This document shows positions 49,601-62,600 of a DNA stretch of 64,000 bases, one piece after another. Position 1 is the first letter of the stretch. Each line of letters opens with the position of its first letter. The DNA lies in the NCBI GenBank assembly GCA_030141605.1, contig JAQGDQ010000083.1:310001-374000 (forward strand). The letters run 5' to 3'. The translations under genes were made by a program, and so were the position numbers. Source of the DNA: Tubiluchus corallicola (lineage: Eukaryota > Priapulida > Priapulimorpha > Priapulimorphida > Tubiluchidae). The notes under the pieces were generated by a model that saw nothing but the letters and a program-made list of their open reading frames with translations, was not told the DNA's origin and did not search any database.

Positions 49601-52600
49601 TTGCTCTTCAATTGTAAGTACAGGTGGAATGATATTCTATTTCACAAATGTGAATAACATTGTAGGATTAATTTTGCTCTGATGGAACACGTAACACATT
49701 ATATGGGCTACACTTAATAAGTTTATACTGTGCAGAAGATGGGCACTAAGGCAGCAGAACTCACAGCACCTGGAGTCTGCCGAAAGTGTTCTGTTTTTTA
49801 GGATTATGATATTCCACACATTACAGAAACAGCTAAGCAACCTCTGATTAAGTGCCAAATTAAATAAGTGGAAGGCAGTTCATAAAAGCAAAATTAAATC
49901 AGATAAATTTATCAGCAGTAACATGACAAACTGGCTGCCCAAACAAAACATTTAATTGCTGGCATTCAAATAATCATGGAAGGTATTTTTGCAACTAATA
50001 AACAAGTTACTTAATTTGGCTAACCCAGAGGCAACATGTCAATATTTTGTTACTAACTTATGGCTCACAAGTTTCATTTTCTAACAATAATCTGTTGGGA
50101 ATAAGCAATAACTGTTGACCCTGGGAACTAAATCACTTTGGGGCAGAATTCTTTTAAGTACGTAGCTTAAAGACCAGCAAGGTCACTTACAAGTGGCAGA
50201 TTATTGTTGCTGAACAATCAATTTTCAATGAAAAACTGGCTGCAAAAGTTGCATGCATTGCAAAAAACGTCATTTGACACAACTGCAGTTGTAAATAAAA
50301 TGATATCTGATGAAAAGTTGGTGAATTATATGGCTTCTATGTTAATATCACTGTCCTGCTTTGACTAATACTAACCAAGGGTGGTTGCTAGTCCCTGCTA
50401 CCCTCTGACCAACCATAAATGCTTTCATACTGTCGTGTCTGATGCATTTACCGCCTCAGCCCATAAAGCAGTGACATGTTTTGGTACCACGTACTTACCC
50501 ACTTGTCTTGACATAAACTCAAACTCCATAATTTAGTATTCTGTTTTGATATAGGATTGATGACAACACGTTTAACTATCACTGATAGCAGACTGTAACT
50601 AAATTCCATTCTATCATTGTCTACAATCTCAAACACGCTGGCGATGAACGTCGCTTATTCTGGCATCCTGGGAATCCCTTTACCACAACACTTATATGTT
50701 GAACTCTGCTTTCGTATGGGTCAAGTCATTAGTGCTTTTAAACCCCCTGGATTTTTTAGTATATCACCATCAACAACATTCACATTAAAGGACTTAAATC
50801 TTTGTCTTCTTTTTGCAGAATTTTTCCTTGCCATCCCAACTTGATAAAGAAATCCAAAATCACATTTGCAGGTCATCTAGCATCTTTGCTCAAGTACCAG
50901 TCAGAGTTACCAAGGTGTGTACTTTGAAATTTCAGAGGCTTTTTTACAAATGTGATGCACTCAATGAATGTTCACCACTCTCAAGGCAACATGAAATGCT
51001 TTGCACAATGCCAATAACAAATTTGATTTTTGAAAATATCACAATGACATGTGAGGATCGACTGCCTACCAGTATCTGCGTGGTTAGTCACAAGGTAGCC
51101 AACGAACTATGGGTCAAAAATACTTGAAGGACAATCCAAATTCTATAAAAAACATGGCATTTTTCATACTCCTGGAAATATTCAGAAATTGATCATCGAA
51201 GATGACAATCCATTAACTGATCACAGAACTTGACAATCCATCAGCTGATCACAGAAGTTGACAATCCATCAGCTGATCACAGATGTTGACAATTCATCAA
51301 CTGATAACAGAAGTTGACAATACATCAACTGATCACAGATGTTGACAATTCATCAACTGATAACAGAAGTTGACAATCCATCAGCTGATCACAGAAGTTG
51401 ACAATCCATCAACTGATCACAGAAGTTGACAATCCATCAACTGATCACAGAAGTTGACAATCCATCAACTGATCACAGAAGTTGACAATCCATCAGCTGA
51501 TCACAGAAGTTGACAACGCATCAACTGATCACAGAAGTTGACAATCCATCAACTGATCACAGAAGTTGACAATCCATCAGCTGATCACAGAAGTTGACAA
51601 CGCATCAACGGATCACAGAAGTTGACAATCCATCAGCTGATCATAGAAGATGATAATCCATCAACTGATTATAGAATATGACAATCCAACAGCTGATCAC
51701 AGAAGTTGACAATCCATCAACTGATCACAGAAGATGACAATTAATCAACTGACTATAAAAGATGACAATCCATCAGCCCACTGAAGATGCTGACGTGTAT
51801 GCTTTGAAAGGCACTAGTGAGTTTTTTACTGTGGGCCTCTTCCACAAGAAGGTCTTGCCTGTCTGAACAGAGCGAGCTATAACATGTAAACTCATACTAG
51901 AAGGACAGGACGCTGTCAGCTGCTAGACAGATTCAAGCACGAGAAACATTAAAATTTACGTAGCTTTGATGCTAACAAGTGGCTACTTAGCTAGTTTGCG
52001 TTTTTGGGTTTTTGTATGTGATACGTATGTGTTGTATAAAAGTTGCAAGTATTTCTAGTGAACCAGACATTAGAGTCCTATAAAAGAAGTTCAACACCTA
52101 GCCAATAATAGGAAAGAAATATAGTGCCAAATAAAAAGAATTGGACAAACAGAAAAAATGTTTTTAGGTTTCAGCCCACCCTTTGCATTTAGCATACACA
52201 GACTACACATTTACATATTTCTAAATCATGTCTAAGTATGCACATGTACAACAGCAAAAAACACGTTCATTTGTTGAAAAACCTAAACAGACATTCTTCA
52301 AACAACTAGAGGTAGGCAATAAAACCCAACAAATAGAAAGCTTCTATTGTTCAACTAAAACACTGACCATCAATCAAACCATTGAGCCACGTGAAAGTGT
52401 TACATGCAGAAAGTTAAAAAGCCATAATTTAGTGTACTATTGTTAATTTTTAAAACACTTCTCAGTAGAAAACAACATGCACAAGACAAGAGCTGTGGAC
52501 CACAGTAACTAATGGATAAACAGATCAACTTTCAATAGTACACTTCACTGTGCTAAACGTTTGTATGTCATTTAATTACCTAGGTAGAAAATTAAGTGCT

Positions 52601-53191
52601 TTGATGTGTATTTTCTGAACTATTGATAAAAAAGACCAAAATGTGACTGATTACTAAAAAAGAAAAAAATTATAAAACAGAAATAAATGAATGAGTTGGT
52701 CAAAACACAATAATTTTTGATTTGGTACATTATTTCCAAAATTTAAATATAACTATGACTTCGTCAGTAAGTACAATACATCCACACCATAAATCATTCT
52801 TCTAATTGAAATTCGGTACTTTCAATGCTTAAATACAATGAGATAGCAATTATTTGGCATATTCAAAACATGCTGAAAAATAGATTTACATGCAACTTGA
52901 ACTCGCCAGAGTACTTCCTGGAGCTTAAGTCTCTAGATAACGATCTGTCTTTTTCTTTCTTGCTTGAGTGGCCACGTGAAATCTTTGTAAGCAATTATTT
53001 ACTGAGGGCGATGCCACCAAGTAGGTGTAAAACAACATAGTTAAAAGTGAATCTCTGATTTGTTTTACGATGGCCAAATAACTTTAATCAGAAAATAAAA
53101 TATCCCATTTTTCTAATTAATTAATGATTTTAAAACATCAATTTATTATCCGAATATAAAAAGTTTTTACTCAGAAACAAATAGCTACGAA

Positions 53192-53222
<31 letters not shown>

Positions 53223-56200
53223 GTTACTTACATACAAACATAAAATGCACACCTTTACGTTTGAGTATACCAAATCCTTTTGGTACGACACATGAATTAA
53301 TGTTGAGTATATACGGTAATTTTTATGCACAATTAGCTAAACTGTATAGCAACATGGCAAGTAAATATTGAATTCGTGCAAACAAATGTGATGAATTTTT
53401 AAACAAATTTTAAGAAACATGCTGTTGACATAATTCTTTGCAGGCACAGTCTTTCACATTTACCCAACATAAAAACAAATGTTGCATTAAAACAACCAAA
53501 ATGGTGAACTGGCACATATTTTAACAACACACCTCCAGAGCCTCACAGCAATACACTGCCAGAGCCCCACAAAACTATGTTACCTGCAGGGTGTTATGAC
53601 AGTGATGAATCACGATGATACAAATGAATCATTATTTTTTACTGATGTTCACTAGAAGTACATTGTAAGTAATTAAATGACTAAAGTATTGCCCAGGCAG
53701 GATCGCACACTAAGTTAGAAAAAATCACAGATAAAAAAGAGAAAAACTTGGAAAAATACTACGACAGGCAAAATTGGCTCACTATTAAATAATTGCAATA
53801 AAAACCGATGTTTTACTAATTGACAAAATATTTCCAGGCACAATAACCAAAAAGATTAAACTAACTCCATACTAGATCAGGGTTCCACAAAATTTTAAAA
53901 TAAATTTCCATGACCAATTATTGATTTTCCATAACCAGATAAGCAGAAATTGCAGTTCAAGTGTACATATTCAGACATTTTTGTGTACTGATGTTCATAC
54001 AATACTGATATATAATATGTCAGCCAATCATTTTTGGAACAGAAATCGAAACTGGGAACCTGCCATAGCAAAAATTTAATTTGAACTCGAACCGCTGAAA
54101 AATATGTTTGGAAAAATATCAGTTCGCGGTGATAAATTCTACAACCCTTTCCAGTATGCCTGAATTTTTGCCCCATTTTCATCATTTCTCTGACAATTTT
54201 AGATTGTTTATTTCATATCAACACAAACACAAAGTTAATACATTAATATAAAAAAACAAAGTTTTCAATAATTCAATGGCTGACAAACACTAAGATATAT
54301 AAGAAAATTTTGAAAAAAAGAACAGCTACCCACTTAAATGATTTGTGTTGCAGGGTATTAAAGAAGCCAAGCTTGTGAAAAGTAATAAGCCAAGAAAGGA
54401 TTTAAACAAGCAAGGATGAAAATGAATGATGATGGGTGAAAGTTGACGACATGATGATATAAAAATAAAGAGACAATTATACAAAATCAGTAATGTGAAA
54501 TAACAATAAGAAGAGACATTTGTTGAAGATTAAATGGTAAATCAAAAGTGCAGAAACAATCTTGCGAAAGCTGACATCAAACGAACAATCAAAAGTGCAT
54601 AAGTTGACCATTTGGTTATGTCTAAAATTAGTTATACATACATATTGAAGAATTGGATTTTTACAGATTTTTAAACATATTTTTGATATTAACATAGTGT
54701 TTTGTAGTTATATCTAGCACGTTCCAGAGTTTAGGACTTTGAAAGGTAATAGAATGTTTAGCGATCTTGGGCTCTGCAGAATGGGATGCTATACGTATTA
54801 AAACAAGTGTTATAAACTTTTTGTGCTAGATTTATTGGATTAGCAAAATCCTTAATTTTAGATCTCTATCTTTTATAAACAAGAACTGTAAAATAAAATT
54901 ATAATTTATAATTAATAAAGTAATGACATATTCAGGACATTTATTCACAAACAGACAGGTATTACGGAAAATAGTTATCAAGTGTAACATCACCTGTTAT
55001 ATGTTAGTTTCTTGTTGGTCAAACAATTTTAGTGAAGGAGTGAACACACAAATATCTAACTTTACCTAAACCATTTTCATGTGAGGAAAGGAAAATTGTA
55101 ATTGTGCGGAATGTGCTGGGTTTTATTAGTACAGTATTTATAAATAAGTGAATAAACCTCAATAACGTTTTACAACATTTACTTCAAACTTTGAAATATT
55201 TACAAGGTTTTGGCTAATTTGGTAATAATTTCTCCCATTCAAGGACTGTAGTCCACATAAAACTTTAATAAGTGTTATTTGGATTAAAAATTTAGTCTCA
55301 GTATAGCTATTGACATAGAAAAAGGAGAGTAATTAAACTAAAATCAATTGTACTTGATCGTAATTCAAAGTACAGACATGCGCAGTTTTTAACGAGGTTC
55401 GGCATCACTTAGGCTAAGGTCCAGCACGAAAAGGCAGGTCAGACTTGATTGCTGTATGACCAGATTGTGGAACATTATCAAGGACAATTCTCTAAGACAC
55501 AGAATAAGCCCTTTTACAGTTTTGCTACAGACACGCCAGTTGTTGTAAGTCGAAGGTTAAGTGAATCCAAGCAATGCATCCTAACTACAACCGTGGCATG
55601 ACATGTGGGTAAAGCAAAACTGTTTGCCGCATCAGTTCAGTCATTTCAGTTGTTTTGCATGGACATTTACTCAGTCTGTTTATAAGCAGGATTTGCTAGC
55701 AGGATCTTGCTTGGGAACAAGAAAAAATGAACTAGCTAAGGTTCTAGCTAGCTGTTAAACTGCTACTATTACAATAGCAAGGGCTGCGAGCCATTGTCAA
55801 ATGTACACAAATGGATTGTCTGGTTCACTTAACCTTTGACTTTTTCACAATCATCATCAATCATTGGAACTGTGAAAAGGATTAATGGCACAGGTGTGTT
55901 AGACACATTAGGGTGAATATACATCATTTTCCTTCAATAAAGTGCACAGCAAGGACATAACAGCAGAGCTTAGTACTAGAAACTAGGTATAGTATAGTAT
56001 AGTATAGATCCATCGAATTATAATATCTTGCATACTGTTCATTTTGGAGTTTGTTCTTCAAATTCTTTGATAATTGTATTAAAAACAAAAATGAACCTAT
56101 TACAAAAAGAACGAAACTCCCACCAAAATTTTAGTACGCTTCATGAAACTGTCTAATATGCCCGATGAAGATGATACTTTCATTTTGTTTCTGTTTTTAC

Positions 56201-58178
56201 AAGTCAAGAGGAATTAGTGTTATTAAAAAGTAGTAGGATAGGACATGAAGAAAGTGAGTAACTACTAATAAAGGGGACTATGAAGACACAAAAAAAATTG
56301 TGACTAAATAATTTATGATACAAACGGCCAGAATACTGAAAACTCAAACAAGCGTTTAACCCAGCAAGTGTTAAAAGAAATGGATGGTCAAACATGCTAG
56401 GATATTTTATGGCCAAATTGGAAAAAATACAAACAGGTTTGCAGACATTTACGGTAGGCTAACCGGACCTGAAAACTGGTCATTATATCTTCAATGCAAC
56501 CTTGCCCAAAGCTCAGATTTGTCAAGTCAATTTAAAGTTGAAGGAGAATAGTCACTAGCGGGATGTCCCAAAGGCATCTTTATTAATAATCAGTGTACCG
56601 GTTAGCCTTCTCAAGGTTGCAAGCATTTATACCCCAAAATATCAAATTATATGGAACAGTACAATATTTTTCGTAGCAATTTTGGGAAATGCTAAAAGAT
56701 AGCAAACTGATACACTAATTACAGTTTATATCCAAGCAATAACCCCAAGTGAAATCTTATCACACAAATTCCAGCTAAAGACGTTCGCAATTCCAAACTT
56801 AATCTTCGAACTTATGGCTACATAATCACATAATCACACTAGTTATAGGCTGTACACTTACAAATGCAATGAGCTTAAGAAATCTATTTTTACAAACAAG
56901 CTCTTTTACTGACAACAACTTGTCATTTGTTAAAGTTATTATTTCACAAAATCACCAAAGTTCTTACTTCAAGAGTAGACCACTGTTGTGTAGATAGGTA
57001 ATGTTTAGTGGTGACCTTTTAAACCGGTAAAATGAACATCGACAGAAACCAGAGTTGTCAAAAAAGCTTGCTGGAATGTACTAACTGCAGTTACGACATT
57101 GGTGCTCTTTTACACGCATGTAGATGTGTGTAATGATGATGATAATAATAGTAATGATAATAATTTATTTCATCTTGGTATATAGTTGCTCTATTTATGC
57201 CAAAAGTAAGTAAGTATCTTTATTTTATCACCTTTTTTACAAGAAAAACACAGAGCATGAAACGATAATATGATACAAAGTGACAAGATTATTAAATGAA
57301 TAAATTATCTGAGTTAATGATAATCAAGTGATTGGTGAAAGGGTGGCGAAAAACTAAAAGTTACCAAAGTCAACCACCCCCGAAAACAAATCAAAAATTA
57401 AGACGATGAGTTTTAAAATTCATAAACGAGAAAAGAAAAATGCAAGTCAACATCTGTCACAATAATTTCTCAAAACAGGCAGGCAGAGAGCACCACAGAA
57501 GCAACTCTGGGGGGCACATTATCACCGGCGCCGGTAGGTGGACGCACTGGCGCATGTGCGCACCACAGAATTTCTAAACGACATGTAACATCTTCTCATG
57601 ACATTACGTTAGGTGAGCATGTAAATGCTTTCTTGGAAATTTGGACAGCAGAGGATACATCGATAAAAGAAACATTATCTAGGGCTTAAGTAATGGGTCA
57701 TCTGCATTGCACTGTATTACAAACTTGTTATTAAGGCATATGACTACTACAATTGAATACAATGAATATTACCTTGGCAAATGTAGATAAAATATATTTA
57801 TTAAGGCAATTTTTCATGTTTGAGGAAGCCCATGTACTAGAATTTAGATCTCATTTGAGGTCTCCAAAATGTACTTAAATGCAGAAAAATCCTTTGATGG
57901 CTTACAGTGCTCCCCCAAACCCCCTAGCTGCTTGTGTTTTAAATTTGTTAAACTCTGGCAGCACCCATGCACAACACCTACCCATCTCCAGGAATGTCAC
58001 GCAAGCAGAGACCTATCACAGCAAGTTGATGAGCAAATATGGCAAAATTATCGTCGTCAGGAATGAATTTAGCGGCTCTTTCTCGTCGGTAAGCATTCTT
58101 AGCTATTCGTTCATCACGTTTTCTCACTATCTGTACCTGCCTATGGAAAAGATTTTCTCTTGTTCGATTGCTTGACAT
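40682..58178 (-). CDS. OTUD3: OTUD3-like deubiquitinase, 8 exons, complete
   Basis: Exons on the minus strand: 58178-57982, 49312-49170, 47408-47296, 45879-45757, 43827-43567, 42707-42542, 42002-41812, 40843-40682. Phases join to 1356 nt (451 aa). Residues ~45-180 are an OTU cysteine-protease domain: [20 protein letters not shown] holds the Asp65/Cys68 pair, and [19 protein letters not shown] supplies the likely catalytic His172. The linking stretch [20 protein letters not shown] is also typical. Residues ~265-310 look like a UBA-type helical module ([19 protein letters not shown]). A Ser-rich linker and a Lys/Arg/Glu-rich tail ([20 protein letters not shown]) follow, as in vertebrate OTUD3. 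The enzyme removes ubiquitin from target proteins. I chose the ATG at 58178 because an acceptor-like site precedes it; the frame is open a little further upstream. Confidence 0.94.
41090..41690. mobile_element. Foldback element with ~180-bp inverted arms
   Basis: About 41090-41270 matches the reverse complement of about 41490-41690. Shared blocks include 'gagaccaactgatgactga', 'ttttgttactcatc' and 'ggcag...ctgctgcc'. It lies in the last OTUD3 intron. No coding frame or clear target duplication. Confidence 0.7.
42996..43496. mobile_element. hAT-type MITE, family 3
   Basis: Begins CAGTGGCAGCTCGTGTA and ends TAGCTACGAGCCGCCACTG, with a perfect 8-bp duplication TTCTTAAG (42988-42995 and 43497-43504). 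It is 501 bp long, without transposase, and ends 70 bp from the donor side of OTUD3 exon 43827-43567. Confidence 0.92.
43828..45139. other. OTUD3 intron, no clear element in this part
   Basis: About 1.3 kb of AT-rich intron. Short protein-like frames at 44356-44559 and 44775-44990 have no firm family match. Confidence 0.4.
45144..45735. mobile_element. piggyBac-type MITE
   Basis: Terminal inverted repeats CCCTTTCACTATG and CATAGTGAAAGGG are perfect and bounded on both sides by TTAA (45140-45143, 45736-45739), the piggyBac target. It is 592 bp, with no transposase. It ends about 15 bp short of the donor of OTUD3 exon 45879-45757. Confidence 0.9.
46130..46520 (-). pseudogene. Tc1/mariner transposase relic
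   Basis: The minus-strand translation reads [10 protein letters not shown], the decayed form of the Tc1 signature SPDLNPIENLW, followed by a helix with [10 protein letters not shown] and a closing [16 protein letters not shown]. In-frame stops interrupt it. It lies in an OTUD3 intron. Confidence 0.78.
47885..48660. repeat. 111-bp minisatellite, about 7 copies
   Basis: A 111-bp unit containing 'tcaacactcacaccacactt' and 'acttgtaatagcctcctaga'. It stays open in one frame because 111 is a multiple of three; the encoded peptide is taken as a by-product. It lies in the OTUD3 intron between exons 49312-49170 and 47408-47296. Confidence 0.95.
51180..51770. repeat. 28-bp minisatellite, about 20 copies
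   Basis: The unit has the form 'ctgatcacagaagttgacaa' plus 'tccatcaa'. Copies differ at a few positions and decay at both ends. Confidence 0.95.
54640..54900 (-). pseudogene. LINE reverse-transcriptase C-terminal relic
   Basis: The minus strand reads [18 protein letters not shown] then NIKNMFKNL and a stop, matching the end of jockey/CR1-type ORF2 proteins (SI.FQGPKLWNSLP ... FK..L). Upstream sequence is decayed. Confidence 0.78.
55548..55850. mobile_element. Possible MITE with ~19-bp inverted ends
   Basis: 'gtcgaaggttaagtgaatcc' at about 55549 is matched in reverse complement by 'ggttcacttaacctttgac' near 55829. No target duplication was seen. Confidence 0.4.
57203..57385 (-). mobile_element. 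Second copy of the repeat at 9480-9705
   Basis: Shares the AAGT start, 'ttattttatcacc', the 'ggtgaaagggtggcgaa' block and the following 'caaccaccc' with the copy at 9480-9705, in the same orientation. Confidence 0.6.
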
Positions 58179-61100
58179 GTGTGCTAACCTGCAGTACAAA
58201 AGATATAAGATTTCTATAGTCAATTTTATCAATGTACGTAACTTTTAAACGATTTAGCATGTACCCAATAATTTACAAAAATAACATTTTTTAATAATTT
58301 TGATGCTCGGCATTATATATCAGAAATCGCTACAAAGTTATACCAAAGACTTAGGCAATTTAGTTTATTACTCATTTATTTTAACTTTTATAGTTGTCCA
58401 AAAATTGGATGACTATTTTCCTTGTTCTATATTCTCAAATAAAAAAACTAGATCTCCTTAACATCAATGGTATGTGTCTAGCAAGACTTATGAACATTGC
58501 AAAAAAAAGAAATTTTAGTTGTCATCGCATCAGTTGTTTATAGCATTATTTTATTATTAATTACTTGACAAATTTCCAAATTAAGCCAAGAATGCAGAGA
58601 GATGTCACGTTTCCGTTTACAAGCTCAGGACTGCAAAGTACATTCTATCAGATTAATATTATTGTGACAGTAACCTTAGAAAGCATTACTTATAGGAAAT
58701 TATGTAATAAATGTTTTGCAAGCAAAGTATTATAATTCACATAATAATAAAAAATATATAAAAATATAATCAGTGGCTATAATTTACATAAATTATCAGT
58801 ACATAATATATAAATACAGTCAGCTGTATCCATATATTATGTACTGATGAATTATGTAAATTATAGTAACTGACTACATTTTTGTATATATCACTGTAAA
58901 AGTGTGGATACTAGAGCAAAATAACTAGCAAGTTATCGATAATCTTGCAAGATACAATAAAGTGATATCACACCATTGCAATATATATATATTTTTACAA
59001 GCATTTTAAATGAAAACTGTGAGACTAATCCTAAGTGTCTACATCACTCAATAAGCACTTAAGCATATAAAATCTACTAGTGCAAAATGTGACCTTATAT
59101 ATGTCAATTCACAGCTAAATAACAAACAAACATGCACAAAAAGCTGCAATAATGTAGAACTTTTACCTTAGACATATATCAAGAACAAAAAGTTAATTGT
59201 ACCTGTAAGAACTGAGGGTAAAATTAGCTGAGGGAAAAACAATGTAAAGATGTGCACAGCTGGTAATCTTCTAGTCAAGCAACACAATTACTAATGCTTA
59301 GGAATTAAGGCTTGTGTAAAAGTAGAGCATGGCTGTCATGGGAGAATGGTTCCTAATAAAATTTACTAGTCACTGAACCATGTCGAGGGGCTCTGGAAGT
59401 ATGATTGCGGTAGTGTCTAAGCTACTTGTTAAAGAAATTATGATGCTTTATCTGACTTCTACCAGTGCCAAAATTCCTAATAACAGATAACAGTGCCACA
59501 ACACGACATACTTTTAATGTAGTTTTTCTTCACTGAAATTATCTTTTTCCTGTCTATTTTTTATAACAAATTAGAACTTTTGAAACTTTAACAGTAATAA
59601 CAGCAATAAAAGTATTGCATGCAAGTACAATCAAAAAACAGATCACTGATAAATGAACAAAAACTACCAAAGCTGGAGATACATATATTTGTAGTGTTAT
59701 TACTTTTATAGATGTACATGTGTATGAGTACATACAGAAATTTAATTTACATATCTCCTTTTAACTCTAAGTTTTTAAGACAAAGTTCAAGCAGGCCTAA
59801 GAGGTGTGTAAAAGACATCTGCATTTGAGCAATAAACAGCCTCCTGAAAAATCTTCGTTTAGACATTTTAACATAGAATGGCTAAAGTCTGCTGTCGATT
59901 ATAGTAAGCTCTTAATAATCATCACAAATGTTATCAGTTTGACTAGCAAAAAATGTCAGACTTACAAATAATATCATGTACATTGAATAAAATTATGGTT
60001 TACAAATCAAAATGCTTATAGTATAATGCTAACAGTGTAGCCCAGCTGTGAGAGGTCTTGATTCATAGACATTGCTTTCACGTTATTCAATATTATGTTA
60101 ACTACAAAGTTTAGTAAAACATACATTGGAATTACTGAAAGTTTTCAATGCTAACACCAATCTTTTCCCAAAACTGGAAGAGTTATTTGGTTTACACTAC
60201 TGATACTAGACAGACTATTTTTTTGTAATTAGGACTAGAATCTCCAATGACAACCGAGTAAATAATAAAAAAATTTACAATATTACTTTCGAGATTGTTG
60301 TTTAATTACTGAATCAACAAACAACTTTCAAGATTGTTGTTTAATGATTGAATCAACAAACAACTTATTGAAAAAAAATGATGAATTGGATGGGAAACTA
60401 CTATGATAGAATTAATGTAATATACAAATTAATGTAAATGATATTTCATTTCTTTAGTCCTTTACTCATTGCCTGTCCATTTTCAGGGTCATTGAGTAAT
60501 GGTAAGTGGAAACACTGCAAACATTGATGTACACTAATTTTCAACACTTGGTCCTCGCTTGTTTTAAACTAAAAAACCACCAAGCTATGCTTTTACTGGA
60601 AGTAGATGGCTTTAAATTTTTAGCAGACAGTTTTGCACTATCTTTGCACCCTATTTGCTGCAAGAAACCACAGCATGAAGACTGCCAGTATCGCTTGTGC
60701 TACAGGTAGCGATACTTTCAAAAATTTCTGAAACTTTCAACAGAAATCCTTAAAATTCTTTAAAAAAATTAAGAATATTCAGGTAAATAAACAGTTACGT
60801 ATATTTTTTCATACCAACTCCAATTTTTTTGCAATCGTCAGTTTTACACATGTACAGAAAAATAGAAATACAAACAGAACAATAAGCGACAAACATTTTT
60901 TTCCGGATCCAGTACATCACTAGTGTTTTTACACTCTGAATAAACTATTCAGTTGTTAGTTTTAATTGAAACAGAAGTTTTGTCAAAGCTTTGAGCTATG
61001 CTAACAAAAGCTGAGAGCCTCTACAAACATACTGCCCAATGAAACGTAAGAATACTAACACTAGCAATTGGTTGAAAGTAATCTAATCATTATTACCAAT

Positions 61101-62600
61101 AATATACAGAAGATTACATAGATATCCTATGTTACACCATATCAGTAAATTGATAAAAATTAGAGTAATCTTATAGAGATCAATTCTTGACATACTAGAG
61201 CAAAACTATGAGTAAACAATCTGTCGCTCAGTACAGAAAATGGTAGTAAAGTAATCAGATCAGAGAAACAGTCTTTCCTAGCTGAATGAATGACACATTG
61301 TTATTAATATATGCTACTCTCCAACAGATAACAAACAACAGAAACAGATACATAAGGTATATTAGCACATGAAGGGAGATAATAGTGTTTTATGCGAGAA
61401 ACTATTTAAAGCTGCATCACTATAATCTATCCGCGGTCATTTTAAGAAACTGTTCAAACCTTCGCAAGAACTAATTGCAACAGCACACTGCAAATGTATA
61501 CCTAGTAAACCCACAAATAAGCGAGTTTAAACGTACAGCTTGCTTGCGAAGTCCAAGACACCTAACCATAACACGGTTATTGACGGTCTCTCCTCAACAA
61601 TTTGCGAAATTATGGCAGATTTGATGCGTCAAATGTTTCACTGAATCCCAAAAACCCACAACACGGAAGAATTGGCTTAACAGCTACGTATATTACAAGC
61701 ATATATCTTTTTTAAAAAAATAATTTAGTGCTAGATTACTTACTGAACTACTGGACATGAATAAAATTTGTCCAAATACCAAAACAGAAATGTTTAATAT
61801 TAATAATAGCTATAGCAAATCCGGTTCCGACAACTGCCATATTCTAGTTACTGTATGATATATCGCCGAGGTGACGCATCGAATTTACAGGTTAACTCTG
61901 CACTCTGCTCGTGCAGTTGACTAACCTCTTAACTGAAAGGTACACAGTTGTTGAGGGGTTTTAATTTAAAATTAGTTGTGTTTTGTTTATGGGTCGTGAT
62001 GTCGAAATTATGTGGAAGGTAATATCATTGTGTTCCAAGCAAATGGAGTACTTATATGGAGAACATTTATTGAAGAAGAAAAAGAAGAAGACGACCACGA
62101 TACATATAATCACATGAAGACATTCACTTCAAGAATAAGATGGCTAACTTAAAACCATTAAGAATGACATCTTAGTGTTCTAACATCATAACCCCTTCTT
62201 ACAAACTACTGCATACAAGAACATCATACGAGATATATTCCAACTATTATTGCTATTAAATTATCAAATGTTTAATTTAATCTGCACAAACATTCTGTTT
62301 ACAGCTCGTACTGATTATAACTAACAACTAATACCTTTTATGCACATATATTGTATAAGACAACACGTTGCAAAGTGTTCTCTAATAAATCTGGGATTCA
62401 CGCAACTCAAACTCCTTTTACAATGCGATATTCACAGCTCTCTGCCTTGGCCGCAACTCACCATGTCTAAACGCTCGACGCCCAGAACGCAACTCCTCGT
62501 GTGTGTGCTCTGGAAATGATCTACGTCATGATATACGCCAAAACATTAGGTAAACAGAATCTTACATATTTACAGCGATTGCAAGAACTCAACACAATAT
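58179..62600. other. Upstream of OTUD3, no gene recognised
   Basis: AT-rich DNA. It holds a hairpin at 58773-58870 and a 41-bp duplication at about 60292-60365. No frame has a recognisable motif. The OTUD3 promoter and any 5' UTR exon must lie here but cannot be placed. Confidence 0.5.
58773..58870. repeat. Hairpin with ~38-bp arms
   Basis: 58773-58810 pairs with 58833-58870 with about five mismatches (core 'ctataatttacataa' against 'ttatgtaaattatag'); the loop is about 22 nt. Confidence 0.75.

Larger units (their letters stand above)
49313..57981. other. OTUD3 first intron, 8.7 kb, repeat-bearing
   Basis: The largest intron of the window. It contains the 28-bp minisatellite (51180-51770), a LINE relic (54640-54900), a possible inverted-repeat MITE (55550-55840) and the retroelement copy at 57203-57385. 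I see no other gene in it. Confidence 0.6.
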
